Source of the DNA: JAICYJ01 sp038212095
GTDB taxonomy: Bacteria; Actinomycetota; Thermoleophilia; Gaiellales; JAICJC01
Direction of reading: 5' to 3'
DNA length: 23,080 nt
Assembly (NCBI GenBank): GCA_038212095.1
Contig: JBBQUW010000042.1
Coordinates: 1 to 23,080 of the forward strand
The notes below the pieces were generated by a model that had not been told where the DNA came from, did no database searches, and saw nothing but the letters and a program-made list of their open reading frames with translations. Positions 1 to 6,420 of this stretch are shown one piece after another. Both the position numbers and the translations under genes were made by a program. How positions within the stretch are numbered: position 1 is the stretch's first letter; each line of letters begins with the position of its first letter.

Positions 1-1095
1 GACATGGGGGAGCAGTTCCGAGCGGACGTAGCCCCGCACCTGCGAGCCGCGCCCACCCCACCTCCGGGCCTTCAGCGAGCCATCGCCGAAATGCCGCAGT
101 GCGCGGCCGAGCTTCGTTTCACCCGACCGCGACGCCGTGAACTTGCCTTCTCGGTCCGTCTCCACCCAGCCTGCCCACGGGCCGGACTCGTCCGCCTCCA
201 CCATCCGCAGAATCAGCTCCGTGCTGGGCATCCGCTCCTCATCTCCGAGCGCTTGCCAGACCGCCGCCAGGACACGTACCTGGTAGCTCGCCTCCACGCC
301 GTGCCCGGATAACGCCAGGCACGCCGTATGGACGCGGGTCGGCCAGTCACCACCAGCTTCGTGGGCGATGGTGAACAGGGGCCGCCACTTATCGCGCTCC
401 CGGTTGCGGACAGGGAACACCTCGCGGGCCAGCTTCACTCGGAGCCGCCCGGTCTCCGCGATCCACCCCGCCCATGCCTCGTATTGGTCGACGATCGGCT
501 GTGCCTCCAGCCCTACATCCTCTTCATCGAAATCCTCGACCGATTCACCGGTCGATAGTCGTTCCATCCGCAACCGGATACAGCGGCTGAGGGTCGCCTC
601 GGGGAGGGTGTCGCCGATCCCGATCAGCACCTTCGGGCCGTACACGTTGAACGCGCGCACCTCATGGCCCGGCCCGGAGCACTTCAACGCCGGCATGCCA
701 CGCTTGAACCCCGCGTTAAACACCGTCTTTAGCTCCGGCGCCGCCGGGTCGTCGTTCTTCCCACGAGAAAACACGCCGTCTATCTCGTCATAGATCAGCG
801 TCGTAGTCTCATCCTCAAGGCTACGGATCAGCGCCGCGGGCGTCGCCGTCGACGCCTTCAACGCCTTACGTACAAGCATCCCGATCACCTCTTCACCCAG
901 CCGCGTCTTCCCGCACTCCTTATCCGGGGCGGTGATGAACATGTACGGCGTTGTGTTCCACTCCGACGCCGGCCATGAGTGCGCGATCCACAGCGCAACA
1001 GTGTCGGCCTGCTCGGGTGTGATGCCAGCGTATCGACGGACGAACACGACCGTCTCATCCAGCAGTTCGGCCAACTCAACTCCGGTGGGGTTCAT
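1..1095 (-). CDS. DUF3631-domain ATPase of a phage-like element (3' end beyond window)
   Basis: The frame is open for 365 codons from ATG at 1095 to the window edge, so the C-terminus is missing. The translation has a P-loop-like motif APDKECGKT (residues 56-64), a Walker B-like stretch TTLIYDEID (98-106), then KTVFNAGFKRG and FNVYGPKVLIGIGDTLPEATLSR split over about 124-171, with arginines that may act in trans. This pattern matches DUF3631 proteins, which are found in prophages and mobile elements as helicase/primase-like ATPases; a replication role is inferred. Its ATG overlaps the stop of the upstream zinc-ribbon gene by 4 bases, so it is the distal gene of a coupled operon. Confidence 0.8.
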   Translation of the reverse strand, partial: MNPTGVELAELLDETVVFVRRYAGITPEQADTVALWIAHSWPASEWNTTPYMFITAPDKECGKTRLGEEVIGMLVRKALKASTATPAALIRSLEDETTTLIYDEIDGVFSRGKNDDPAAPELKTVFNAGFKRGMPALKCSGPGHEVRAFNVYGPKVLIGIGDTLPEATLSRCIRLRMERLSTGESVEDFDEEDVGLEAQPIVDQYEAWAGWIAETGRLRVKLAREVFPVRNRERDKWRPLFTIAHEAGGDWPTRVHTACLALSGHGVEASYQVRVLAAVWQALGDEERMPSTELILRMVEADESGPWAGWVETDREGKFTASRSGETKLGRALRHFGDGSLKARRWGGRGSQVRGYVRSELLPHV

Positions 1096-1307
1096 GCCGC
1101 ACCTCGCTCGTCGTAGCGCCACGAGCAGCGTCGACGAGCCCACGAGACACGTCTCCGCTCGCCTTCCTCACACCGATCACAGATACCAGCCCAGCGGTCA
1201 TACGAGCGGCCGTCGAACACGAGCTCCAGGTCGACCGCGACCACGCCGCTGTCGTCGCAGGTCTCACACGACCCGAACGAGGTGATGTTCCTGATCATGG
1301 TGATCAT
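1092..1307 (-). CDS. Small zinc-ribbon protein
   Basis: A 71-aa protein with two CxxC pairs, CETC and CDRC, about 27 residues apart, typical of a structural zinc ribbon. The C-terminus is rich in Arg and Trp. ATG at 1307 overlaps the preceding gene by ATGA, and its own stop overlaps the DUF3631 gene by ATGA; this double coupling is the main reason to believe it. A second ATG three codons in (MIRN) could be the true start. Function unknown; a nucleic-acid-binding accessory to the downstream ATPase is a guess. Confidence 0.6.
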   Translation of the reverse strand: MITMIRNITSFGSCETCDDSGVVAVDLELVFDGRSYDRWAGICDRCEEGERRRVSWARRRCSWRYDERGAA

Positions 1308-1900
1308 GAGACCACCGCCTGCCGCGTTACCCGGTGCGACGCCCCGTCAGCGGCCCCAGGGCCGCCGCTACTACTGGATCCTGGTTTGCCGCTGCTGCTC
1401 CGCGATCGTGACGCCTGCCGAACTACCCGCCGACTCGACCGAACCCGACCCGACAAGGATGCCCGCGGCGATCGCGCCACACGCGAACAGACTTGCAGTC
1501 GACTCTTCCGCAGCATCGCATCCGCTCGGAAGATGTCTCGCCGCAACCGCGCTACCTGCGCGACCTGCCGCTGATACGACCGCGTCTCCGCCTCACGCTC
1601 CCCGTCGCTCAGCGCCACCCAACGCGCCTGCCGCCAACGCGGCGTCTCATCCTTCAACCTCTCACCGAGCGCGTTGAACCGAAGGCACGCCCGATGGTTG
1701 GGGTCGATCTCGTGAAGCGCGGTCGCCGCTCTCCACGCCTGCGTCCTCACCAAGCGCGCCACCGTGAACGTCCGCTCGATCTCGGCCACTGATCCACCGA
1801 GTCCCACGTCGAGCGCTCGCTCGAATCGGTCACACTCCCAGTCACAAGCGTCCGCCAACGCCTCAGCGTGTGCGGCTTCGACTAGCTCCGACTCCATCAT
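1304..1900 (-). CDS. Hypothetical element protein, possibly frameshifted
   Basis: A 198-aa ORF starting at ATG 1900 with AGGA about 9 bases upstream. Residues 1 to about 135 look like a real, charged alpha-helical protein (MMESELVEAA, then alternating Glu/Arg/Ala). The last 60 residues become Ser/Arg/Gly-rich with poor third-position GC, while another minus-strand frame over about 1371-1530 has better codon use and reads a hydrophobic stretch LFACGAIAAGILVG ending at a TAG at 1371. That frame has no good start of its own. Either the tail is genuinely low-complexity (supported by the ATGA overlap at its end) or a frameshift lies near 1500-1540. No family recognised. Confidence 0.5.
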   Translation of the reverse strand: MMESELVEAAHAEALADACDWECDRFERALDVGLGGSVAEIERTFTVARLVRTQAWRAATALHEIDPNHRACLRFNALGERLKDETPRWRQARWVALSDGEREAETRSYQRQVAQVARLRRDIFRADAMLRKSRLQVCSRVARSPRASLSGRVRSSRRVVRQASRSRSSSGKPGSSSSGGPGAADGASHRVTRQAVVS

Positions 1901-1961
1901 TCACCATCCTGACTATTGTTTCCCGGTTCGTCTGGTGAGACACCCGGCTGTACGTTCCCAT

Positions 1962-1991
1962 CCTATAGCGCGGTGCCGGACAGGGGTTCAG
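1962..1991 (-). promoter_or_regulatory. Candidate promoter upstream of the 198-aa gene
   Basis: On the minus strand CTGAAC (1991-1986) and TATAGG (1967-1962) are separated by 18 bases, giving a start about 60 bases before ATG 1900. Both hexamers deviate from consensus, so this is a weak call. Confidence 0.25.
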
Positions 1992-2023
1992 TGGTCTTTC
2001 TTCTTCGCACGGTGGTCTATCTG

Positions 2024-2233
2024 TTACGGCGAGAAGGTGGGCGCGCACACGACCCGGGAACAACAGTCAGGAAGACCCAGATCGTGTGGCGCCACAACCC
2101 ACTCACCCAACGCCGGGCACCACCCCGACGTATCAAAGTGGATTCTACCCGCTACCGAGCTGCTCCCGGTCGCCACGCAGATACCGCGATCAGCTCGTCG
2201 GCCTTGCGTACCCCGCGCCAAGCAGAGCAGCAT
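2024..2233 (-). CDS. Possible small ORF between coupled genes
   Basis: An ORF of up to 69 codons (ATG 2233, or GTG 2176 for about 50 codons) overlapping the 3' end of the 78-aa gene in another frame. It contains several Cys and Trp (WCPALGEW, DCCSRVVC). No ribosome-binding site is obvious and codon bias is moderate. It would fill the otherwise empty 1901-2189 stretch. Listed because nothing else explains that stretch; it may be noncoding leader. Confidence 0.25.
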   Translation of the reverse strand: MLLCLARGTQGRRADRGICVATGSSSVAGRIHFDTSGWCPALGEWVVAPHDLGLPDCCSRVVCAPTFSP

Positions 2234-2426
2234 GAGGCGGGTCGGGGACTCGCGCTCCGGCATCCCAAGCGGAACCATGCTCATCGCGCCACTCCCGCCA
2301 CTCGGCGAGCAGAGCATCCGCCGCCGCCGCGTCACCGTGGCAGCTGCGCAACGCCGTCGAGCGCATCGGCCCCAGCCGCGCGTAGATCGGCGAGATGCCG
2401 CCACCCAGCCTCGACCGGCGAATCAC
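2190..2426 (-). CDS. Small element protein, paralogue of its upstream neighbour
   Basis: 78 aa from GTG 2426, overlapping the stop of the preceding gene by GTGA. Its middle, ISPIYARLGP, then EWREWRDEHGSAWDAG and VPDPPHA, closely matches the gene immediately upstream (EWSAWRDEHGAAWDAG, VPPPPYA), so the two arose by tandem duplication. The C-terminal tails differ. Family not recognised; the acidic, Trp-rich core suggests a small helical adaptor-type protein but no function can be assigned. Its place next to the terminase small subunit suggests a packaging or regulatory role. Confidence 0.6.
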   Translation of the reverse strand: MIRRSRLGGGISPIYARLGPMRSTALRSCHGDAAAADALLAEWREWRDEHGSAWDAGARVPDPPHAALLGAGYARPTS

Positions 2427-2647
2427 ACCACACCATCCGCGGTATCAAACTCGTCGGCGTAGGGAGGTGGCGGCACGTCGTCTCCCGCGTCCCACGCCGC
2501 GCCATGTTCATCCCGCCACGCCGACCACTCATCCAAGATCTCTCGCACCCGACCCGGCTCCCGCGAATACGGCAACACGTCCAACGACGACGGCCCTCGC
2601 CGCGCATACGACTCTGACACCCCGGCACGCTCGGCTCGCCGCTTCAC
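2423..2647 (-). CDS. Small element protein, first of a tandem pair
   Basis: 74 aa from GTG 2647, which overlaps the stop of the terminase small subunit by GTGA. N-terminal basic MKRRAERAGVSESYARRGP, then LDEWSAWRDEHGAAWDAGDDVPPPP. The paralogue directly downstream shares the WRDEHG-AWDAG core. Not recognised as a known family. Overlaps on both sides imply coupled translation with the terminase gene. Confidence 0.6.
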   Translation of the reverse strand: MKRRAERAGVSESYARRGPSSLDVLPYSREPGRVREILDEWSAWRDEHGAAWDAGDDVPPPPYADEFDTADGVV

Positions 2648-2994
2648 TTACGCCTCCGCCGCAATCCAATGGCATTCGCCACCGGCGGCTCGTCCAAGTC
2701 CAGCTGCCGCAGCATCCGCGAGAACACCAGTTCAGCGTCGCGCTTGATCGCCACGGCTGGATGCGTCCTCGGGCCGTACCTGCCGTCGACGGTCAGCCCC
2801 TCCCGCTCAATCATCCCGCGAGCAGCGCTCGACCGATCCCAGGCTTCACCCGCCAACGTCAACAAGCGCTGGTGATGCGCCTCCACCACGAAATCCGCGA
2901 CCACACCGAGCCACCAGGCTTGGGTCTCCGGCTCCAAGTGCCCAGGAGCCCTCGGAACGGTCTCCCCGACGGAGCGCAAACGCTGCTCACTCAC
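2644..2994 (-). CDS. Phage terminase small subunit, P27-like
   Basis: 116 aa. Begins near APGHLEPETQAWW, followed by a helical region with LLTLAGEAWDRSSAARGMIEREG, then GLTVDGRYGPRTHPAVAIKRDAE (read in two parts) and a C-terminal helix. The T-DGRYGPR-HPA motif and overall helix pattern match P27-family small terminases, which recognise the packaging site and load DNA onto the large subunit. The start is GTG 2994 because a stop lies a few codons upstream in frame; the 33-aa ORF before it overlaps by 8 bases. No large terminase gene follows, which is unusual for a complete phage. Confidence 0.75.
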   Translation of the reverse strand: MSEQRLRSVGETVPRAPGHLEPETQAWWLGVVADFVVEAHHQRLLTLAGEAWDRSSAARGMIEREGLTVDGRYGPRTHPAVAIKRDAELVFSRMLRQLDLDEPPVANAIGLRRRRK

Positions 2995-3088
2995 GATTTC
3001 CCATTTCTATTTCGCCGACACTTGCCAAAGATGAGGCGTCTACGGGGTTTGGAATCGCCCATTCCTTAGAATCCGGGCCTCCGTCCAT
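2987..3088 (-). CDS. Possible 33-aa leader gene coupled to terminase small subunit
   Basis: ATG 3088 is preceded by AGAGAGGA at a suitable distance. The 33 codons (starting MDGGPDSKEW) end at TGA 2987, inside the terminase gene, so ribosomes finishing it would sit on the terminase start. Acidic, no motif. It may be a real small protein or a translational-coupling leader; the good ribosome site and the lack of one directly at the terminase GTG support it. Confidence 0.45.
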   Translation of the reverse strand: MDGGPDSKEWAIPNPVDASSLASVGEIEMGNRE

Positions 3089-3113
3089 GGTTCATTCCTC
3101 TCTGGGTGGTGTC

Positions 3114-3179
3114 GGTGGCGGCCCACCATGAGCTAGTGGGCCGCCACCTGATCGCGAGCGCCGCCGCCCCGTGGGGCGG
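3114..3179 (-). terminator. Two hairpins between capsid and terminase units
   Basis: A perfect 13-bp stem GGTGGCGGCCCAC/GTGGGCCGCCACC (3114-3126 and 3136-3148) with a 9-base loop, next to a second GC palindrome CCGCCCC-GT-GGGGCGG (3164-3179). On the minus strand there is no U-tract after the large stem, so it is not a textbook intrinsic terminator. It could be an attenuator or a processing/stability element that lowers read-through from the capsid gene into the terminase genes. Confidence 0.45.
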
Positions 3180-3197
3180 TTTGAGGGGCGGTCGCAA

Positions 3198-3380
3198 CTA
3201 CTCGGTCGTCGTCTTTCGTGGCACCGTTGGGACGCCATGCAGCGTCTCGGCGTAGCCCCGCTCGTGGGCCTGCTCGGGTGCTGAGGCGACGACGTCGCCG
3301 TGAAGGTCGTGGTGCGCGGTGTCGCCATCGGCGACGGGCGCTTCGATCGGGTTCGTGCCCTGTATGCGCTTGCCTGCCAT
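3198..3380 (-). CDS. Small element protein downstream of capsid
   Basis: 60 aa from ATG 3380, with AGAGGAG six bases upstream. It starts 13 bases after the capsid stop. The sequence is hydrophilic and His/Pro/Glu-rich (MAGKRIQGTN, DTAHHDLHGD), with no membrane segment or motif. Small genes after the capsid gene often encode head-completion or decoration factors, but nothing in this sequence proves that. Confidence 0.65.
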   Translation of the reverse strand: MAGKRIQGTNPIEAPVADGDTAHHDLHGDVVASAPEQAHERGYAETLHGVPTVPRKTTTE

Positions 3381-3393
3381 CACTACTCCTCTG

Positions 3394-4605
3394 TTATGGG
3401 CGGATGCCGACGATGCGGACGATCGCGGTTGGGTTGGGTACAACGACGTCCCAACGAGAGATAGCCCGAAGCTCGGCCATGTCCTGGTGGAAGAGTCGGC
3501 TGGTGTCGAGCTCGAACTGGACGTCTGCGCGGCGTACAGCGACAACCTGATCAGCCTGATAGACGTATGCGCTCGACGTGTCAGTGCTAGTGCCGCGCGT
3601 CTCGGTGATGCTGAGCTGCGAGGTAACGAATACCGGAACGCCGTAGATCGAGCGTCGCGGCTGGCCGGTCGTGTCGAAGCCGACGGCACCCGCCTCGGCG
3701 AGCAGTGGCGTCTGATCGCCTGTCAGGCCCGTCTTCAGCTTCGTGAGCGTCGACCAGGTGCGAGGGTTCATGACGATGGCGTCGGCGGTTGCGTTGTTGG
3801 CGGCCAGCGTCGCGATCGCGTCGGCGAACGGGTCGAGCGATGTGGGCGTGCCACCGTTCGCGCCGAGCGTCGTCACGGTACCGATGCCCGATACATTCTT
3901 GAGCCCCTTGATCTCGGGTGGCGTTCCCGAGCCCTCGAAGAAGCCGAGATCGAGCTTCAGCGCGAGCGAACGAAACAAGTTCATGGTGGTCGACGTGACG
4001 ACGTCCGGGTTCGAGTCTCGCCGCATCTCGTTCGAGAGCTGGACGAGCGCGGCGAGCTTGCGAGGCGTCGCGATCACCTCAGTGAAGCCGGGGTCGGTCG
4101 GTGTGATCGCGGCGCCCTCAGCGACCCACGCGGATGCGGCATCGGCTGTGAGGGTCGGGATGTGCAACGAGCTCGACCCGGTCTGCATGATCTGGAATCC
4201 GCTGCGCAGGCCGACACTCGCAGCGGCCAAGCGATCGAACAGCTGGTGTGCGTATTCGGGTGGGACGAGGAACGAACCGCCACCCGTCGACTCGAACACC
4301 GAGCGCTGCGCCCAACCGGTGAGGGTCGCGGTCTCGGCCTGGGGGCCGCCGCCGCGCGCCTCTCTCTCGACGGGCAATGCCGCCCGGTTGATGCCCGGGC
4401 TTGGCTTCAATGTCTCGCGGGATTCGAGGTCGTCGATCTCACCCGTCAGTCGCTGCGACTGGCGTTCGAGGCGGTCGAATTCTTCGCGTTCCGAGGGGCG
4501 TAGGTCGCGACCCTCGCGCTCGCTGGCGCTGACGATCTCCGACATGCGGTCGACGTCGGCCTGGCGCCGATGCCTGCGCGCCGTGATCTCACTTCTACCA
4601 GACAT
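3394..4605 (-). CDS. HK97-fold phage major capsid protein
   Basis: 403 aa. Residues 1-95 are charged and helical (delta/scaffold-like region: ERQSQRLTGEIDDLESRE), followed by the capsid body: GGGSFLVPPEYAHQLFDRL, then IPTLTADAASAWVAEGA, a beta-rich P-domain, PFADAIATL, IVMNPRTW, IYGVPVFVTSQL and a C-terminal beta segment. These are hallmarks of HK97-type capsids of the phage_capsid family. AGGAGG lies 7 bases before ATG 4605. HK97-type heads normally have a portal and protease gene just upstream; here the next genes upstream are a 61-aa protein and a divergent regulator, so the head module is incomplete in this window. Confidence 0.92.
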   Translation of the reverse strand: MSGRSEITARRHRRQADVDRMSEIVSASEREGRDLRPSEREEFDRLERQSQRLTGEIDDLESRETLKPSPGINRAALPVEREARGGGPQAETATLTGWAQRSVFESTGGGSFLVPPEYAHQLFDRLAAASVGLRSGFQIMQTGSSSLHIPTLTADAASAWVAEGAAITPTDPGFTEVIATPRKLAALVQLSNEMRRDSNPDVVTSTTMNLFRSLALKLDLGFFEGSGTPPEIKGLKNVSGIGTVTTLGANGGTPTSLDPFADAIATLAANNATADAIVMNPRTWSTLTKLKTGLTGDQTPLLAEAGAVGFDTTGQPRRSIYGVPVFVTSQLSITETRGTSTDTSSAYVYQADQVVAVRRADVQFELDTSRLFHQDMAELRAISRWDVVVPNPTAIVRIVGIRP

Positions 4606-4745
4606 GATGTTGCCTCCTAGGGCAGGGATGATTGGATCTCATCCGGCCCAGTTCAGCTGCCCATGCGGGCGGCCTCGTGTCCGGTGCTGACCATCGACTC
4701 CAACTGCAGCCCCCTAGAGGCTTGTGGAGATCGGCGGTCATCCTA

Positions 4746-4751
4746 AGTATA
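4746..4751 (-). promoter_or_regulatory. Candidate -10 box for the capsid transcript
   Basis: TATACT on the minus strand lies just after the stop of the 61-aa gene, in a 154-base gap before the capsid gene. A transcript from here would have a leader of about 134 bases ending in AGGAGG. No convincing -35 box. A 47-codon ORF could start at ATG 4741 but has weak support. Confidence 0.35.
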
Positions 4752-4759
4752 GACCTGCG

Positions 4760-4945
4760 CTACCCGGCGCGGAGATCGCGCACCGCAGCATCCGCCGTTG
4801 CGCGCAGCTGGTACTCGACCAGCTCGAACGTCGTCCCGTGGACGCGGAGGTATTCATGGTCGATCGTGACGCCACCGGCCGCGACCTCGCGCTCCCACAT
4901 GTTGCGGCTGCGGTCGATCTCCAACGCCAACTCCTGATCATCCAT
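4760..4945 (-). CDS. Small hypothetical element protein
   Basis: 61 aa, acidic and helical: MDDQELALEIDRSRN at the start, then TIDHEYLRVHGTTFELVEYQ, ending RDLRAG. No Cys, no membrane segment. The codon use is good. The start is supported by TAGCGT six bases before ATG 4945, the same spacing seen before many genes in this window, so the message is probably leaderless. It is the first gene of the leftward cassette and is divergent from the winged-helix regulator. Function unknown. Confidence 0.6.
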   Translation of the reverse strand: MDDQELALEIDRSRNMWEREVAAGGVTIDHEYLRVHGTTFELVEYQLRATADAAVRDLRAG

Positions 4946-4951
4946 ATGCGA

Positions 4952-4983
4952 ACGCTATCAGCCGCCCGCGACACGAATACACT
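4952..4983. promoter_or_regulatory. Divergent leaderless promoter pair
   Basis: Two TANNNT boxes face away from each other: TAGCGT on the minus strand (4957-4952), six bases before ATG 4945, and TACACT on the plus strand (4978-4983), six bases before GTG 4990. Each box falls in the other's expected -35 region, so the two promoters probably compete. The regulator encoded by the rightward gene may act here. Confidence 0.55.
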
Positions 4984-4989
4984 TCCCGG

Positions 4990-5379
4990 GTGGACGTCGA
5001 CGTGATTCGCGGGACGCGCTGCTATAGCCTCGACGCGACGCCGCTCCCCGTCGCGCCACCCGGCCCCTGCCGCAGGTGTGGTTGTCGCCTCAGCTGCTAC
5101 CGAGAGGCCACTGAGAGGCTGTGTGCGCCCTGCTCACCCAACGCCGGGCTCGTCACCAAGATGACACCAGCGGCCAGAGGCAGCGTCAGCACAGCGGTCA
5201 TGGCCGCGCTCGCCAGTGGGCCGCACACACGCTCCCAGCTCTGCGAGCGGACAGGGCACCCGGGGTCGAGCGTCAAGGCCGCGCTTCGGGTGTTGCGCGC
5301 GAGTGGCGCAGTCACCAGCACCGTCGGAACCCGCCAGCCCGTCTACACGCTCACGGCCGGTCGGCAGGCGGGGCCATGA
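4990..5379 (+). CDS. Zinc-ribbon plus winged-helix DNA-binding protein
   Basis: 129 aa. Residues about 27-48 hold CRRCGCRLSC and LCAPC, a zinc-ribbon-like cysteine cluster. Residues about 63-122 fit a winged helix: SVSTAVMAALASGPHTRSQL, then SSVKAALRVLRASGAV as the recognition helix and a beta-wing TVGTRQPVYTL. It is likely the transcriptional regulator of the element, read divergently from the structural cassette. GTG 4990 is preferred because TACACT ends six bases before it. Its stop overlaps an ATG opening a 21-codon ORF (5376-5441, hydrophobic VTLITMLVLLA) that may or may not be expressed. Confidence 0.6.
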   Translation: MDVDVIRGTRCYSLDATPLPVAPPGPCRRCGCRLSCYREATERLCAPCSPNAGLVTKMTPAARGSVSTAVMAALASGPHTRSQLCERTGHPGSSVKAALRVLRASGAVTSTVGTRQPVYTLTAGRQAGP

Positions 5380-5492
5380 GCCGCGTCCATACCAGCCGAT
5401 ACGTCACCCTGATCACGATGCTGGTACTACTCGCTCGGTGAGACGCCGGGCGGGGCGCGTCGAGGAGGTCGCGCCCACACCCGGCCTTCGTC

Positions 5493-5520
5493 CCACACAC
5501 CGTCGCTATCGGCACGCGCG
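5493..5520. repeat. Direct repeat, copy 1
   Basis: 28 bp identical to 5786-5813, core ACCGTCGCTATCGGCACG. Similarity extends both ways: CCCGGCC upstream and GGTTGAG downstream are also shared, making an imperfect unit of about 50 bp. It lies in the noncoding stretch 5442-5580 in front of the small zinc-ribbon gene. It may be a regulator or recombinase binding site. Confidence 0.8.
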
Positions 5521-5580
5521 GCACGCGGGTTGAGACTGCCCTGGCTAATCCCAGCGCAAGGGTCTGCCGATATTCACACC

Positions 5581-5730
5581 ATGTCCCACCGCCAGCCCTT
5601 CGCGGCAAGCCATGCGACATGCGCGCGCTGCAAGCGGCGCGGCGTGGTAGTCAGACACCGGGTGCGCCTTCGCTGGGTGAACCTCTGCGCCGTGTGCGCT
5701 GGGTTCGGCGGACGGATCCTCATACGCTGA
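5581..5730 (+). CDS. Small zinc-ribbon protein
   Basis: 49 aa with CARC and CAVC pairs 24 residues apart, flanked by basic residues (KRRGVVVRHRVRLRW), the layout of a minimal zinc ribbon that could bind nucleic acid. ATG 5581 has GATATT six bases upstream, a slightly off-consensus version of the leaderless -10 box seen elsewhere. An in-frame alternative start at 5530 would add 17 residues without support. Confidence 0.5.
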   Translation: MSHRQPFAASHATCARCKRRGVVVRHRVRLRWVNLCAVCAGFGGRILIR

Positions 5731-5785
5731 GATCATGCTTGCGGGTGACCAGCCGGGCGAGGCGCCTGAAGCACCCCGCCCGGCC

Positions 5786-5813
5786 CCACACACCGTCGCT
5801 ATCGGCACGCGCG
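5786..5813. repeat. Direct repeat, copy 2
   Basis: Second copy of the 28-bp repeat, 293 bp after the first, upstream of the DUF6458-like gene. An ORF could begin at ATG 5735 (TACGCT six bases before it) and read through this repeat, but its downstream half only shadows the next gene, so the stretch 5731-5957 is treated as noncoding. Confidence 0.8.
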
Positions 5814-5907
5814 CCGTGCCGGTTGAGGCATCAATCCGAGCAGCGCAACTCGCGCGGAGCTTTGGGGCTCGCTGGCGAGGGATAGAGGACTCTGCATTCC
5901 AGCCTCG

Positions 5908-5913
5908 TAGTCT
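5908..5913 (+). promoter_or_regulatory. Candidate -10 box for the DUF6458-like gene
   Basis: TAGTCT predicts transcription from about 5919-5920. This gives a 38-base leader containing GGGGAGG and a 7-codon ORF starting at ATG 5920, right at the predicted 5' end. Confidence 0.4.
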
Positions 5914-5957
5914 GGACGGATGTGTGTCCCAATATGTAGTTAGGGGAGGCGGAGCCG

Positions 5958-6188
5958 GTGAGCATTGGAGCATCTCTCGTGTTGATAGCAGTGGGCGCGG
6001 TCATACGCTGGGCGGTGAAGATCCACTGGAAAGCGAACACCGTGAACTGGAACCTGATCGGCGACATCTTGATCGCAGTGGGCGTACTCGGACTCCTGAT
6101 CTCACTATTCTGGATGGCGAACAGCAACCGCCGCACCGTCGTCGCCGATCGTCGCGACGACATCCCACCAACGCCACCAACGCCCTAA
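5958..6188 (+). CDS. DUF6458-like small membrane protein
   Basis: 76 aa with two membrane helices: SIGASLVLIAVGAVIRWAV near the start and IGDILIAVGVLGLLISLFW at about 34-52, followed by a hydrophilic Arg/Asp/Pro tail. The G-S-LI-VGA and W-LIGDIL-GV-GL pattern resembles DUF6458 proteins common in actinobacterial chromosomes. GTG 5958 is preceded by GGGGAGG. Role unknown. Such genes are usually chromosomal, so this one may be cargo of the element or may show that the element ends before the tRNA. Confidence 0.65.
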   Translation: MSIGASLVLIAVGAVIRWAVKIHWKANTVNWNLIGDILIAVGVLGLLISLFWMANSNRRTVVADRRDDIPPTPPTP

Positions 6189-6201
6189 AAAGCGAGGGCC
6201 G

Positions 6202-6227
6202 AGGAGAGCCTCCATGTAGGCTCTCCT
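6202..6227 (+). terminator. Hairpin after the DUF6458-like gene
   Basis: A 10-bp stem AGGAGAGCCT/AGGCTCTCCT with a six-base loop lies 13 bases after the stop codon at 6188, followed by only a short T-run. It is likely the transcription end of the rightward genes. Confidence 0.5.
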
Positions 6228-6228
6228 T

Positions 6229-6420
6229 CGTCTGGTGGTCGGCGTCTTCTCCACGGGCGATGCCGGCCACCGGGCATCGCCCCTGACGAGGCCCGGGGAG
6301 CACCGGAGGCAGTACGACTCGCCCGCCACGAGCGCAACCCTGCGCGCTTCCGTGACGCGACTGTCCCATCGGCTGTCCCAAATGGTGGCGTCTCCGTGTC
6401 AACCATGCGGGCTAGAGTCA
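6229..6420. other. Noncoding flank of the tRNA, possible attachment region
   Basis: I see no convincing gene here. CTGTCCCA occurs twice, 12 bases apart (6361-6368, 6373-6380), 40-60 bases from the tRNA 3' end. That is where arm-type integrase sites are often found. A true att core would overlap the tRNA 3' end near 6421-6450, with its partner left of the window. Confidence 0.35.

Noticed and set aside
3319..4503. 394-codon plus-strand ORF opposite the capsid gene
   Set aside because: Capsid motifs and the ribosome site are on the minus strand; the plus product is Arg/Glu-rich with no domain.
2102..5147. 17-bp match CTCACCCAACGCCGGGC at 2102-2118 and in the regulator gene near 5132-5148
   Set aside because: Only two copies, in coding-like DNA of high GC; could be chance, and no flanking similarity extends it.
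5735..6286. 183-codon plus-strand ORF with a leaderless-type box before ATG 5735
   Set aside because: The box is attractive, but the ORF runs through the direct repeat and then out of frame across the DUF6458-like gene, with low-complexity sequence. A short product of the first part cannot be fully excluded.
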